Below the pieces are notes generated by a model, which saw only the letters and a program-made list of their open reading frames with translations, did not search any database and was not told the DNA's origin. The position numbers and the translations under genes are program-made. From Mangrovibacterium lignilyticum (GTDB lineage: Bacteria > Bacteroidota > Bacteroidia > Bacteroidales > Prolixibacteraceae): a stretch of 64,000 nt of DNA. Positions 40,697-48,952 of this stretch are shown one piece after another (positions within the stretch are counted from its first letter, which is position 1; each line of letters opens with the position of its first letter). The stretch covers positions 62,001-126,000 of the forward strand of contig NZ_WKLH01000005.1 of NCBI RefSeq assembly GCF_010882175.1, given 5' to 3'.

Positions 40697-41413
40697 ATGA
40701 ACTACTTAAAAGCAGCCCTGGAATTAAAACAACTGATTCGGAAAGTCAATCACCTGCAGACTCAAAAAGAATCCACCGTATTGGAACACCGAAACAGCAT
40801 GTTTCTTTTTTTCAGCGACAAGCCATTGGTGGAATTAAAAATGGCGGAATTTTCCAATGAATTTGTGCTTTCTACTTTGGCGGAGTATCCGGAAGCGTAT
40901 GCTTTTGTCATGACTGATTTGGCAGCTACAATGGTCAAAGATCAAAAACTGACCTACTGGTTGTACAAAGCTTATCATGTGGGTTTGGAGAAAGGGATGG
41001 TTTATTTTCAGCCGATCGAAGAGCAAAGCCTGATTAAAAAAGGGCGCTTGCAATACAGCAATATGGAAGAGAATATCTTCCTGAAACATGTTGCTCCTGA
41101 TTTTGAAGAGAGCTCGGCAAATGCCATGGAAACCGACGAACAAATAGAAGGTGGTAAAAGCATCGTATTTTTTGTTGGTAATATGAATGAGCCCCGTTTG
41201 GTATACGATGTCCAACGACTTATTTTCGATACCCTGAATAATGTTCAAAATCATAAAAATCTGAACTTCAAGTTTATTTTGAATATCAGTCGCTTCGGAG
41301 GTAAACCAACCGACGACTTGCAGAAACAACTGAAAGACATCGAACGGTTCACCAAAAAAGAACTGGCCAAAGAATATCCCAATACCCGTTACGTTTTTGA
41401 GATCCAGCAATAA
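40697..41413 (+). CDS. Conserved hypothetical protein
   Basis: 238 residues, no signal peptide or membrane helix. Not recognised. The middle has hydrophobic beta/alpha alternation (SIVFFVGNMNEPRLVYDVQRLIFDTL; FKFILNISRFGG), suggesting an alpha/beta fold; the end FTKKELAKEYPNTRYVFEI looks like a helix plus strand. A TAATTTCG sequence at 40671-40678, one mismatch from the -7 consensus, lies 18 bases upstream of the ATG. Codon usage resembles its neighbours. Single gene, followed by ~275 bases with no feature I can support. Confidence 0.75.
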   Translation: MNYLKAALELKQLIRKVNHLQTQKESTVLEHRNSMFLFFSDKPLVELKMAEFSNEFVLSTLAEYPEAYAFVMTDLAATMVKDQKLTYWLYKAYHVGLEKGMVYFQPIEEQSLIKKGRLQYSNMEENIFLKHVAPDFEESSANAMETDEQIEGGKSIVFFVGNMNEPRLVYDVQRLIFDTLNNVQNHKNLNFKFILNISRFGGKPTDDLQKQLKDIERFTKKELAKEYPNTRYVFEIQQ

Positions 41414-41689
41414 GTCATTCGGACAGTTGGATGACTGAGATTATACCGATCAGGTTTTGATTGTCTGCTCTGTTTAACCTGTGAAAACTATGGTTAGACA
41501 GCTATTTGGCAGTCATTAAATTCCGTGTGTCAATCAAGCACCGTTAATCCCCATTGATCCTAATTATTAAGTTATTACTGTTGGTAACTTATTTTATAGC
41601 CTGTTCTATAAATATAAATTACATTGTAAAGAATTGAGCGAGATGACGTATTATTAAGGACGGTAATCACTCGAATTAAAAGAAAGAAT

Positions 41690-42109
41690 ATGAAATTAAG
41701 TACACAAAACCAGTTTGTCGGTGTTATTGCTGCCATTACCGAAGGCATGGTAAACTCGGAAGTTGACATTGAACTGGATAACGGAACCTTTATGGCTGCA
41801 GTAGTCACCAATAGCGCGGTTGAGAGCTTGGGACTTGAACGGGATGGCGAGGTTTTTGCCTTTGTAAAAGCGTCGAATGTCATGATCGGAGTGGGGAACC
41901 TTCAGGTTAGTGCACGGAATGTGCTGCCCGGAAAAATAAGCTCCATTACCGATGGTGTTGTCAATACGAAAGTGGTGCTTGACCTGGGAGGTGGTAGCGA
42001 AATAACTGCTGTTATAACCAAATCATCGGCCGACAGGTTGGGATTGGCAGTCGGACAAGAAGTTTCGGCCGTTATTAAAGCATCCTCTGTGTTGCTGGGG
42101 GTTGAATAG
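41690..42109 (+). CDS. Di-Mop molybdate-binding protein (molbindin)
   Basis: 139 residues made of two tandem Mop/TOBE domains (~1-68 and 71-139), each with the pattern NxxxGxIxxITxGxVNxxVxxxL ... ITxxSxxxLGLxxGxxVxAxxKASxVxxGV. Such molbindins bind molybdate or tungstate oligomerically in the cytoplasm and act as Mo storage or homeostasis proteins. No modABC genes are nearby. Together with the NifX-like gene at 4.9 kb it hints at molybdenum metabolism elsewhere in the genome. A strong hairpin at 42228-42276 ends the region. Confidence 0.92.
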   Translation: MKLSTQNQFVGVIAAITEGMVNSEVDIELDNGTFMAAVVTNSAVESLGLERDGEVFAFVKASNVMIGVGNLQVSARNVLPGKISSITDGVVNTKVVLDLGGGSEITAVITKSSADRLGLAVGQEVSAVIKASSVLLGVE

Positions 42110-42227
42110 CCACTGCTACAAGGTCGGCTGATTGTGTCGTTGAAATCATGAGCCGGCATGCGCCGCATAGAGCCGGAGGTTGCTTCGCCCGAACAATCGG
42201 GCTAGCCACGACGGTTTTTCACGTTAA

Positions 42228-42276
42228 AAAAGGAGAATAAGCTTTGCAGCACAGCCGCAAAGCTTATTCTCCTTTT
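42228..42276. terminator. Strong bidirectional hairpin terminator
   Basis: AAAAGGAGAATAAGCTTTGC (42228-42247) is perfectly complementary to 42257-42276, a 20-bp stem with a nine-base loop AGCACAGCC. The stem ends in A/T tracts on both sides (AAAAAA upstream, TTTTCTTATT downstream), suiting termination in either direction. It lies about 120 bases beyond the di-Mop gene. Confidence 0.8.
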
Positions 42277-42383
42277 CTTATTCTCGCAGTATCGTCCTGG
42301 CGTGGAGGTCCGACGAAGCCATCTCCTCAAGCCGGATGATACTCCGATCTGCAGCTTTTGTATTGCTGTTCGCATCGCTCGGG

Positions 42384-42431
42384 CCACCCCGCCGGGGTGG
42401 AATCCTGGTAGCCCCGGGTTTCAACCCGGGG
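42384..42431. repeat. Pair of GC-rich hairpin repeats
   Basis: CCACCCC/GGGGTGG (42384-42390/42394-42400) and CCCCGGGTT/AACCCGGGG (42412-42420/42423-42431) are two adjacent near-perfect palindromes inside a REP-like block. The second is of the 'gccccgggtttcaacccggg' type often scattered between Bacteroidota genes. Confidence 0.65.
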
Positions 42432-42609
42432 GTTACAGGCACGGCTTGTTCCAGGCGCACCGGTCATGTTGTTTGGTGTGGTTGGCTGGCATGCGCCGCA
42501 TCTCGGTGTCGTTTTGTAGAACCAATTTTCTTTTTTGTCCTTAGGCCGGACGGGCCGATACTTTTCCAATCAATGAAAAGTATCCAAAAATCTTGTCAAA
42601 ACGAACCCT

Positions 42610-42777
42610 CACCGCTAGCGCGGATTTGTAATCCGTGCTCTGGTCAAACAGACCTGGAAAGTGCAATTTACTGTGATTTTAATATGGCTAATAACCGACA
42701 AAGAGTTAATGGATAGTATTATTAAATAGTATTGCCTTTGGCACTGGCACGGATTGCAAATCCGCGCCAGCTTGGGG
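42610..42777. repeat. 168-bp BIME-like element, copy A
   Basis: The same 168 bases recur at 44708-44875 with about six substitutions and no gaps. Each copy is bounded by inverted palindromes: left GCGCGGATTTGTAATCCG, right CGGATTGCAAATCCGCGC, separated by a ~95-base AT-rich core (including GGATAGTATTATTAAATAG). This is the layout of two head-to-head REP sequences (BIME) or a small non-autonomous element. Both copies are in the same orientation. Confidence 0.85.
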
Positions 42778-43062
42778 GACTCATAAATGCAGGGGCCAGC
42801 GATGCTCTGTATCGTTGGTGCTGATCCGGACGATAGCGATAGCCGGAAAGCATATTCCCCTTTTTTGTGTTATCAAATTTTGTACTGACGGAACTAAGCC
42901 GAAGCAAGCATAAGCATCGTTTTGAAGCAGCCCAAGGCACACTGCCAATTTGGCAGCCAATTGGTAAGCCCGTTGCTTGCCGAAGCAGTTCATTATTTGG
43001 TGTAAAGTATTGTTATATAGCGCGATAGGGTTTATTTTGCTTGTTTTAGGCATGTTGCAACA

Positions 43063-43335
43063 GTACAGATGCGTCACGGAACAAGCTTGCAACGTCACGA
43101 AACAGTTCAGATGCGTCACGGAACAAGCTTGCAACGTCATGAAACAGTACAGATGCGTCACGGAACAAGCTTGCAATGGCACAAAACAGTCCAGTTGCAT
43201 GACGGAACGCGTTAACAATGTCACACATTTGTACAGATGCGTGACGGAACTGTGCATTTGCATGACGCATCTGTTTTGTTGTGGAACGGAACTGTACAGT
43301 TGCGTGACATAACTGTACAGTTCCGTTGTGCGTTT
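43063..43335. repeat. 21-bp tandem repeat array, locus 2
   Basis: Thirteen units in uninterrupted 21-bp register, e.g. starts at 43063, 43105, 43147, 43231, 43294 and 43315 all read GTACAG or GTTCAG. The first six units alternate between a form containing GATGCGTCACGGAACA and one containing GCTTGCAACGTCACGAAACA, giving a 42-bp super-period; later units diverge. An isolated copy at 43567 is also in register. Units have no spacers. Both strands stay open through the array because 21 is a multiple of three. The minus-strand heptads (QACSVTH, LYCFMTL) resemble those of locus 1. Confidence 0.85.
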
Positions 43336-43770
43336 CATTGGGCGTAAGGTGTAATTAACCGGTTGGATAGTGGTGTCGAATGGACCGGTGGCATCCTTTG
43401 TTTGGCAAGCGGCGCAACCGGTTTGTTTCGCTCCGTTGCGGGCATAATAGGTATTAGTATGTTCAGTCGATTGGTTTTTCACGAGTAGAAATAAATTGGT
43501 AATCAAAGTCCTGTGCAATTCGTAAATAAAATTACAGCGGTTAAGTACGAAAGTCAAATCGCATCTGTACAGTTGCGTACTTAATTTAATGTTTTGGAGC
43601 ATAATTTTAGAAATCGATAACTATCGAATCGATACTAAACAGTATTTTAGATTCATTCTGACTTACAAAATGAATTATTTGTTGGTCGGTATTTCATACC
43701 TTGGGAAATTCTGTTTTGAAGTTGGTTCCGGATTAATTTGCAACGGAAAACTAAAAATAGAATAGGGGGA

Positions 43771-43790
43771 TATATGTACCAGTACATATA
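43771..43790. promoter_or_regulatory. 20-bp palindrome upstream of the AT-rich gene pair
   Basis: TATATGTAC and GTACATATA are perfect 9-bp arms around a CA centre. It lies 55 bases before the ATG at 43846. It could be an operator for a dimeric regulator or a short hairpin in the leader; nothing identifies the factor. Confidence 0.55.
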
Positions 43791-43845
43791 GACAGACGTT
43801 AGCACTATTATAAAAAAACTGAATACGAGCAATTTATATATCAAA

Positions 43846-44292
43846 ATGACAAATGATGAATTAATAAATATTGCCATCCAGGAACTTAAGAAAAGTGATA
43901 AGCCTTATTTGATGTTTAAGGATTTTAGCTTCATGAATGGACTTGATTGGGATGATAATAATTTTCAAAAGATTCGATATTTAATTCTTAAGTCTTCCCC
44001 TTTTGAAAAACACACTGACCATGCAGTTAAGTTATCTTCTTTAGGATTAACGATTGCAAATGATTATAAAAATTGGTTTGATTACAAAAAATCTTTAAAA
44101 CCGAGATTTGACTATGCAAAGTGGATTGCTGTGGTAATTGCTCTATTATCATTGACATGGAATATGTACCAAGGAATTTCAAATAATAATCTAATGGATG
44201 ACAATCGGATTCTGCATGATAAAATAGAAGCATTAGAAAAAGATAATGCAGATTTATTAAATCAAATTAAAATGACTACAAATAAAAAGTGA
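43846..44292 (+). CDS. Small single-pass membrane protein, hypothetical
   Basis: 148 residues, not recognised. Residues 1-85 form a soluble domain (NDELINIAIQELKKSDKPYL, LSSLGLTIANDYKNWFDY) that reads like a small winged-helix-type fold, residues ~93-110 are one membrane helix (WIAVVIALLSLTWNMYQG) and ~120-145 a short coiled coil (ILHDKIEALEKDNADLLNQI). The coding region is AT-rich compared with the PUL and housekeeping genes. It is the first gene of an island bounded by the two 168-bp repeats and may have been acquired with it. Confidence 0.7.
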   Translation: MTNDELINIAIQELKKSDKPYLMFKDFSFMNGLDWDDNNFQKIRYLILKSSPFEKHTDHAVKLSSLGLTIANDYKNWFDYKKSLKPRFDYAKWIAVVIALLSLTWNMYQGISNNNLMDDNRILHDKIEALEKDNADLLNQIKMTTNKK

Positions 44293-44359
44293 TTAAAAAT
44301 AACCTCGGATTCAAATTATAATCAGTGAGAACTAAACAAGAAAAAATGTTTTAATTATC

Positions 44360-44716
44360 ATGAAAACCTTAATTCAAATAGTTTTTATTGTTTCAATATT
44401 AATAAGTTGTAATCGTACTAAACAGTTAGATATTTACGGCACATGGACAACCTTAGACATTATTGACAATACAGGTTTAGACATTAAAGATAAAGTTGAC
44501 TTTAATAAAGATGGAACTTACAAATTGGTAATGATTTCTGGTCAAGACTCAATTATAAGTCAAATGAATGGTACTTTTTTAATTAGTGATAATAAGCAAG
44601 AATTAATAGTTACCACAAATGGGATGACTTTCAAACATACAATTCTATCAATTGAAAAGGACACAATAAAACTAAAAAATGAAAGCGGACAATTGATTAG
44701 AATGAAACACCGCTAG
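44360..44716 (+). CDS. Lipocalin-like lipoprotein, 3' end inside a repeat
   Basis: 118 residues with lipobox at Cys17 (VSILISC) and a small beta-barrel pattern (DIYGTWTTLDIIDNTG, DKVDFNKDGTYKLVMISGQD, NGTFLISDNKQELIVTT, TILSIEKDTIKLKNES), as in lipocalin-like Bacteroidota proteins of unknown ligand. AT-rich. The last codons and the stop (cac cgc tag) are supplied by the start of BIME copy B at 44708, so the natural end of the protein was probably replaced when the repeat inserted. Function unknown. Confidence 0.7.
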   Translation: MKTLIQIVFIVSILISCNRTKQLDIYGTWTTLDIIDNTGLDIKDKVDFNKDGTYKLVMISGQDSIISQMNGTFLISDNKQELIVTTNGMTFKHTILSIEKDTIKLKNESGQLIRMKHR

Positions 44717-44875
44717 CGCGGATTTGTAATCTGTGCTCTGGTCAAACAGACCAGGAAAGTGCAATTTACTGTGATTTTAATAGGACTAATAACCGACAAA
44801 GAGCTAATGGATAGTATTATTAAATAGTATTGCCTTTGGCAATGGCACGGATTGCAAATCCGCGCCAGCTTGGGG
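44708..44875. repeat. 168-bp BIME-like element, copy B
   Basis: Same length and orientation as copy A, about 96% identical. With copy A it flanks 1.93 kb (42778-44707) that contains the 21-bp array and two AT-rich genes. Its left end overlaps the last nine bases of the lipocalin-like gene. Confidence 0.85.
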
Positions 44876-44962
44876 AAATATGCACATAACATGTATTGTA
44901 TGATTATAAAGTGCCGGAAAATCACTATTTTACATAGAAATTAGTCTTTTAAACCATACGAT

Positions 44963-47329
44963 ATGAAAACCAAGAACCTTCCTTATTTTATTCTGGTAGT
45001 AGTTATATCCCTTGCTTTTGCCAATAAAACGTATGGGCAGGAAATATTACCATTTCCACCAACGCCTTCAGCTTCAAAGGCCGGAATAACGTTATCCGAG
45101 TCAACTCACCAAAAAAGACAAACGGTTAATCACCTCCCCGAGGACGCTCCCAACATTGTCATCATATTGATCGACGATGTAGGTCCCGGACAAGCCGGTA
45201 CTTATGGTGGCGAATTTAACACGCCTACTTTAAGCAAGATTGCTGAAGAAGGAATTTCCTACAACCGATTTCACTCTACAGCTATGTGTTCGCCTACCCG
45301 GGCTTCGTTACTAACCGGGAGAAATCACCACAAAGTAGGAAATGGTCAGATTCCGGAATACGCAAACGACTGGGATGGTTATACCGGAGTGATTCCCAGA
45401 AGTGCTGCAACCGTTGCAGAAGTACTAAAAAATTATGGCTATTCCACCTCCGCTTTTGGGAAGTGGCACAACACTGCACCTGAAGAGTCAAGTGCTGCCG
45501 GTCCCTTCAACCACTGGCCTACGGGTTATGGCTTCGAATATTTCTACGGTTTCATGGCTGGCGATGCCTCGCAATACGAACCTACCTTATTTGAGAACAC
45601 AACATTGGTTCCCGAGGAACACTTTCACAAAAAAGGCTATCACCTGAGTGAAGATTTGGCAGACCAGGCTATCAACTGGATGCGTCAACACAAAGCAATA
45701 GAGCCCGACAAGCCTTTTTTAATGTACTGGTCGAGTGGTGCGGTACACGGCCCACACCACGTAACAAAAGAATGGGCTGATAAGTACAAAGGAAAATTTG
45801 ATGATGGCTGGGATGAGTACAGAAAGCGTGTGTATGAAAAGGCAAAAAAACTGGGATGGATACCTGAAAACGCAAAACTAACTCCACGTGCGTCGACAAT
45901 GCAAGCCTGGGATGACATTCCTGAAGATGAAAGAGCATTCCAGCTGCGTTTGATGGAAGTGTATGCAGGATATGCAGAGCATGTGGATGCACAAGTAGGT
46001 AAAGTAATTGATGAACTTGACAATTTAGGCTATGAGGACAATACATTGGTTTTCTATATATGGGGAGACAATGGCGCCTCGTCGGAAGGGCAACAAGGTA
46101 CCCTTGCAGAGTTGCTGGCACAAAATGGTGTAAAAACAACTACAAAACAGCAAATTGAAGCACTCAATAAGATTGGTGGTTTGGATGAATTGGGAGGGAG
46201 TAAAGTGGAAAATATGATGCATGCAGGATGGGCATGGGGAGGTAGTTCTCCTTACAAAGGAACCAAGCTTGTAGCAGCTTACTTCGGTGGTACCCGTCAA
46301 CCAATGGCGGTTAGATGGCCTAAGGTAATTAAACATGATAACGTACCACGGTCTCAGTTTCACCATGTCAATGATATTGTTCCGACAATATATGATATAC
46401 TCAATATCACCCCTCCGAGAGTTGTAAATGGGGCAGAACAAATGGAACTTGACGGGACCAGTATGAAATATACATTTGACGACCCAACTGCTGAAGGTAG
46501 AAAGGGAGCCCAGTATTTTGAAATCCACACAAGTCGGGGGATCTATAAAGATGGTTGGTTTGCCTGTGCGTTTGGAGTTCGAACTCCGTGGGTACAAGGT
46601 CTTCCAGACTTCGATAAGTGGGATCCAATGAAAGAACCCTGGGAATTGTACAATTTAGAAGAAGACTGGTCGCAAGCCAATGACCTGGCAAAAAGTAACC
46701 CGGATAAACTTGACGAGATGAAGAGTACCTTCCTGGTGGAGGCGGCCAGAAACAATGTATTGCCTATCGGCGGGACTTTTTGGTCAACAGCAGCCTTGCA
46801 CCCAGAAGATGCTCCGGCGAGCCCAATGACAGAATGGAACTTCGCCGGGCCAATAAAACGAATTCCCGAAGCTGCTTCGCCTCGATTTGGAAGCACATCA
46901 AACCAAATGGATTTTGATGTTACGGTTCCCAAAAACGCGAATGGGGTATTGTGTGCTGTGGGTGGTTATCCAGGCGGAGTAAGCTTTTTTATAAAAGATG
47001 GATATCTGAACTATGAATATTGTTTTTTTCTGATGGATCGCACCAGGATTGTTGCCAGTGAAAAACTTCCTGAGGGTAAAGTAAATATTCAACTTTTGTC
47101 GGAGCTGGAAAACGGGCCGGCCTCAGCTTTGAATATCACCATAAAAGTAAATGGGAAAGAGGTAGCAAAAGGAAAAGTACCTCGTTCCATTGCATCAACT
47201 ATTTCCTATAACGATGGCTTTGATATCGGCCAGGACTTAGGATCGCCGGTTTCTGATGCCTATTTTGACAGCGCTCCATTTACTTTTAACGGGAAAATAA
47301 ACAAGGTTGTGGCGAAGTATTTAGAATAA
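44963..47329 (+). CDS. Family S1 arylsulfatase
   Basis: 788 residues, signal peptide to ~25 (KTYGQ). Sulfatase signature CSPTRASLLTGR with Cys109 as the residue converted to formylglycine; metal ligands Asp71/Asp72 in IVIILIDDVG; AFGKWHN supplies conserved Lys and His. The overall layout (GGEFNTPTLSKIAEEGISYNRFH, long C-terminal part) resembles the Pseudomonas arylsulfatase / S1_4 group rather than the carbohydrate sulfatases of ulvan PULs. Conversion needs an anaerobic or FGE maturase, not present in the window. It stands alone 5 kb from the PUL, so a link to it is not supported. Confidence 0.93.
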   Translation: MKTKNLPYFILVVVISLAFANKTYGQEILPFPPTPSASKAGITLSESTHQKRQTVNHLPEDAPNIVIILIDDVGPGQAGTYGGEFNTPTLSKIAEEGISYNRFHSTAMCSPTRASLLTGRNHHKVGNGQIPEYANDWDGYTGVIPRSAATVAEVLKNYGYSTSAFGKWHNTAPEESSAAGPFNHWPTGYGFEYFYGFMAGDASQYEPTLFENTTLVPEEHFHKKGYHLSEDLADQAINWMRQHKAIEPDKPFLMYWSSGAVHGPHHVTKEWADKYKGKFDDGWDEYRKRVYEKAKKLGWIPENAKLTPRASTMQAWDDIPEDERAFQLRLMEVYAGYAEHVDAQVGKVIDELDNLGYEDNTLVFYIWGDNGASSEGQQGTLAELLAQNGVKTTTKQQIEALNKIGGLDELGGSKVENMMHAGWAWGGSSPYKGTKLVAAYFGGTRQPMAVRWPKVIKHDNVPRSQFHHVNDIVPTIYDILNITPPRVVNGAEQMELDGTSMKYTFDDPTAEGRKGAQYFEIHTSRGIYKDGWFACAFGVRTPWVQGLPDFDKWDPMKEPWELYNLEEDWSQANDLAKSNPDKLDEMKSTFLVEAARNNVLPIGGTFWSTAALHPEDAPASPMTEWNFAGPIKRIPEAASPRFGSTSNQMDFDVTVPKNANGVLCAVGGYPGGVSFFIKDGYLNYEYCFFLMDRTRIVASEKLPEGKVNIQLLSELENGPASALNITIKVNGKEVAKGKVPRSIASTISYNDGFDIGQDLGSPVSDAYFDSAPFTFNGKINKVVAKYLE

Positions 47330-47391
47330 AAAGTATTTACGAATAGACCTCGCTACCGCGCGAATCCTTTCGCGTGGTGTTAAAAACCTCG

Positions 47392-47507
47392 CTCGTGCCG
47401 ATTTGCAATCGGTGTGCAATTCGATAGAATTGAAGTGGACTTATCAGCCTGTAGCAGAGGTAAGGATTACTCCTGCTAGCGCAGATTTGCAATCTGTGCT
47501 AGCTTGG
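47392..47507. repeat. REP-like hairpins after the sulfatase gene
   Basis: Two REP-like units: CCGATT-TGC-AATCGG (47398-47412) and the larger GCTAGCGCAGATT-TGC-AATCTGTGCTAGC (47475-47503, 13-bp stem with one G-U pair). They share the pattern of the ends of the 168-bp elements (GCTAGCGC.GATT). A third hairpin around CGCGAATCCTTTCGCG is at 47358-47375. These probably belong to a REP family moved by a transposase encoded elsewhere. Confidence 0.7.
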
Positions 47508-47610
47508 AACAAACAAAGGCGTCGCCTAAACCGCATCCTGGTTGGCAGGAGGAAAACTAAACAATGAGATCCTGTTTGTTTTTAAACAAACATAGAATAC
47601 CAAAAAGGAA

Positions 47611-48072
47611 ATGAAAATAGCAGTTAGTAAGTCGATCTATTTCGTAATCGCGAGTATCCTTACTCTGGTCGCGATAGTTACAAAATATGCTCTTGTTGAC
47701 ACAGACTTAGGGGCCAGATTCAAAGATTTTGACCATGAACTTTTGTCTTCAGATATTATTTTTTTCATCGCGTTCAGTTTGGCCATAATTGGCTTGTTGC
47801 TCTACTTTATAAGGAAAAATAGTAAATCCACACTTAACGGTATGACGGTTATTATTAGCGCTATCCTTATTTTACCGATTACCGTCGTAATTGCCTCGGC
47901 ACCATTCGTGGAGACTTTCCACCCCGGAGAAGTTGGTGATAGTTCTTTAGGTTCGTTTTTTACCTATCTGACTATTATTGGCACGTTTTCAACTTTCGGA
48001 TGGGCAGTATTAATCGTAATAACTTTTGTCAGACAGCTAATCGTTATTCTTACGAGCAAAAAAGAGGGTTGA
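47611..48072 (+). CDS. Four-helix membrane protein, hypothetical
   Basis: 153 residues with four predicted membrane helices: ~8-28, 50-70, 80-100 and 118-148. AAAAAGGA precedes the ATG at a suitable distance. No family recognised. An RDD protein gene begins 123 bases downstream on the same strand, so it may be cotranscribed with it. Confidence 0.65.
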   Translation: MKIAVSKSIYFVIASILTLVAIVTKYALVDTDLGARFKDFDHELLSSDIIFFIAFSLAIIGLLLYFIRKNSKSTLNGMTVIISAILILPITVVIASAPFVETFHPGEVGDSSLGSFFTYLTIIGTFSTFGWAVLIVITFVRQLIVILTSKKEG

Positions 48073-48195
48073 TTTTATTCCATCTATCCATCCTCTAAGC
48101 ACCAGCAGAGACAAGACCTAATTGCCTAAATGTTTTTAACCATACACCTTAACGACAACCAAATTACCCATTATACAGATACTAAAACCCCTAAA

Positions 48196-48804
48196 ATGAT
48201 TAAAACCCCTTTAGAGATTGAAGGAATCTCGGATTCACTTTATGCCGGATTCTGGAGACGGTTAGGAGCACTGCTCCTGGATTTTCTGCTTATCCTCCCA
48301 TTTACGGGGATAATCGTTTATGTAAATAGTTTAGGACTCCATAATTACAGCTATACCGTTATTCCAAGCTTTCTATTTGGCTTATGGTACAACATTTACC
48401 TGGTTCAGCGGTATGGAGCTACGCCCGGCAAACTAATCGCCGGCATTAAGATCGTCACAACCAGTGGCGAAGATGTTAATTGGAAACATGCGATCCTCAG
48501 GCATCTTGTGTTATCGCTAATCACGCTCTTTAGCATTTATGTCACTTTGAGGTCAATCGGCATAGGCGACGCAGGCTATTACGACTCGCTGAGCTGGGTT
48601 CAAAAGACCCAATACCTGGCAGGTCTGTCTCCAATCCTGTTTTCGGTTTATACCTGGTCGAGCAACATCTGGGTTTATGGCGAATTGATTGTTCTGTTAA
48701 CCAATAAGCGAAAAAGAGCGGTACATGATTTTATGGCATCGACCGTGATTATTAAAACGAAATACCAGGAGCCAATACGAAATAACCTGGTTACGATTGA
48801 TTAA
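48196..48804 (+). CDS. RDD family membrane protein
   Basis: 202 residues from ATG 48196; a longer frame begins at 48130 but its extra 22 residues are hydrophilic and unlike the family. RDD domain: AGFWRRLGALLLDFLLILPFTG (with the Arg and Asp of the name), PGKLIAGIKIVTTSG in the loop, four to five membrane helices, and KKRAVHDFMASTVII near the end, the usual C-terminal mark. Proposed roles of RDD proteins include ion exchange; function here is unknown. A second RDD gene follows 148 bases later across a REP hairpin. Confidence 0.85.
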   Translation: MIKTPLEIEGISDSLYAGFWRRLGALLLDFLLILPFTGIIVYVNSLGLHNYSYTVIPSFLFGLWYNIYLVQRYGATPGKLIAGIKIVTTSGEDVNWKHAILRHLVLSLITLFSIYVTLRSIGIGDAGYYDSLSWVQKTQYLAGLSPILFSVYTWSSNIWVYGELIVLLTNKRKRAVHDFMASTVIIKTKYQEPIRNNLVTID

Positions 48805-48819
48805 ATGCCATCAGCCTTG

Positions 48820-48857
48820 CTACCCCTCGTCTGAACGCAAGTGGAGACGAGGGGTAG
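48820..48857. repeat. REP hairpin, CCCCTCGT family, copy 1
   Basis: CTACCCCTCGTCT (48820-48832) and AGACGAGGGGTAG (48845-48857) are perfect 13-bp arms. Loop GAACGCAAGTGG. Related sequences occur at 49352, 50443 and 51055. It lies between the two RDD genes and could also act as a terminator-like structure. Confidence 0.75.
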
Positions 48858-48952
48858 GAGCGTTTGAGATCACTCCGGTTGCTCCTTGCCCGGGCGTTGG
48901 CAGAGACGACGTGGACGTATGAGCTATAACTGAATAAAGTAAAACCAAAAGC

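Larger units (their letters stand above)
42110..43845. other. Repeat-rich gene-poor region
   Basis: 1.7 kb without a gene I accept. Contents in order: GGCATGCGCCGCAT (42155-42168, repeated at 42488-42501), the 20-bp-stem terminator, hairpins CCACCCCGCCGGGGTGG (42384-42400) and CCCCGGGTTTCAACCCGGGG (42412-42431), the first 168-bp BIME-like element, a 21-bp repeat array, and an AT-rich promoter region with a 20-bp palindrome. Long frames on both strands here run through the repeats and are not believed to be genes. Confidence 0.7.

Noticed and set aside
43063-43335. CRISPR array
   Set aside because: Units are contiguous 21-bp repeats without unique spacers, and no cas genes are nearby.
42781-43602. 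Long minus-strand frame (273 codons) through the 21-bp array, with a 111-codon plus-strand frame at 42977-43312
   Set aside because: Both strands are open because the repeat period is a multiple of three; flanking parts show no domain or start signal. Kept as a repeat, with coding potential left as a test in the findings.
43791-43805. Integron attC-like ACGTTAGC near the AT-rich genes
   Set aside because: It does not fit the GTTRRRY core, no paired partner site was found and no integrase is present.
44963-47329. Sulfatase as part of the PUL (ulvan-type locus)
   Set aside because: It is 5 kb away across repeats and unrelated genes, alone, and resembles the arylsulfatase group rather than PUL carbohydrate sulfatases.
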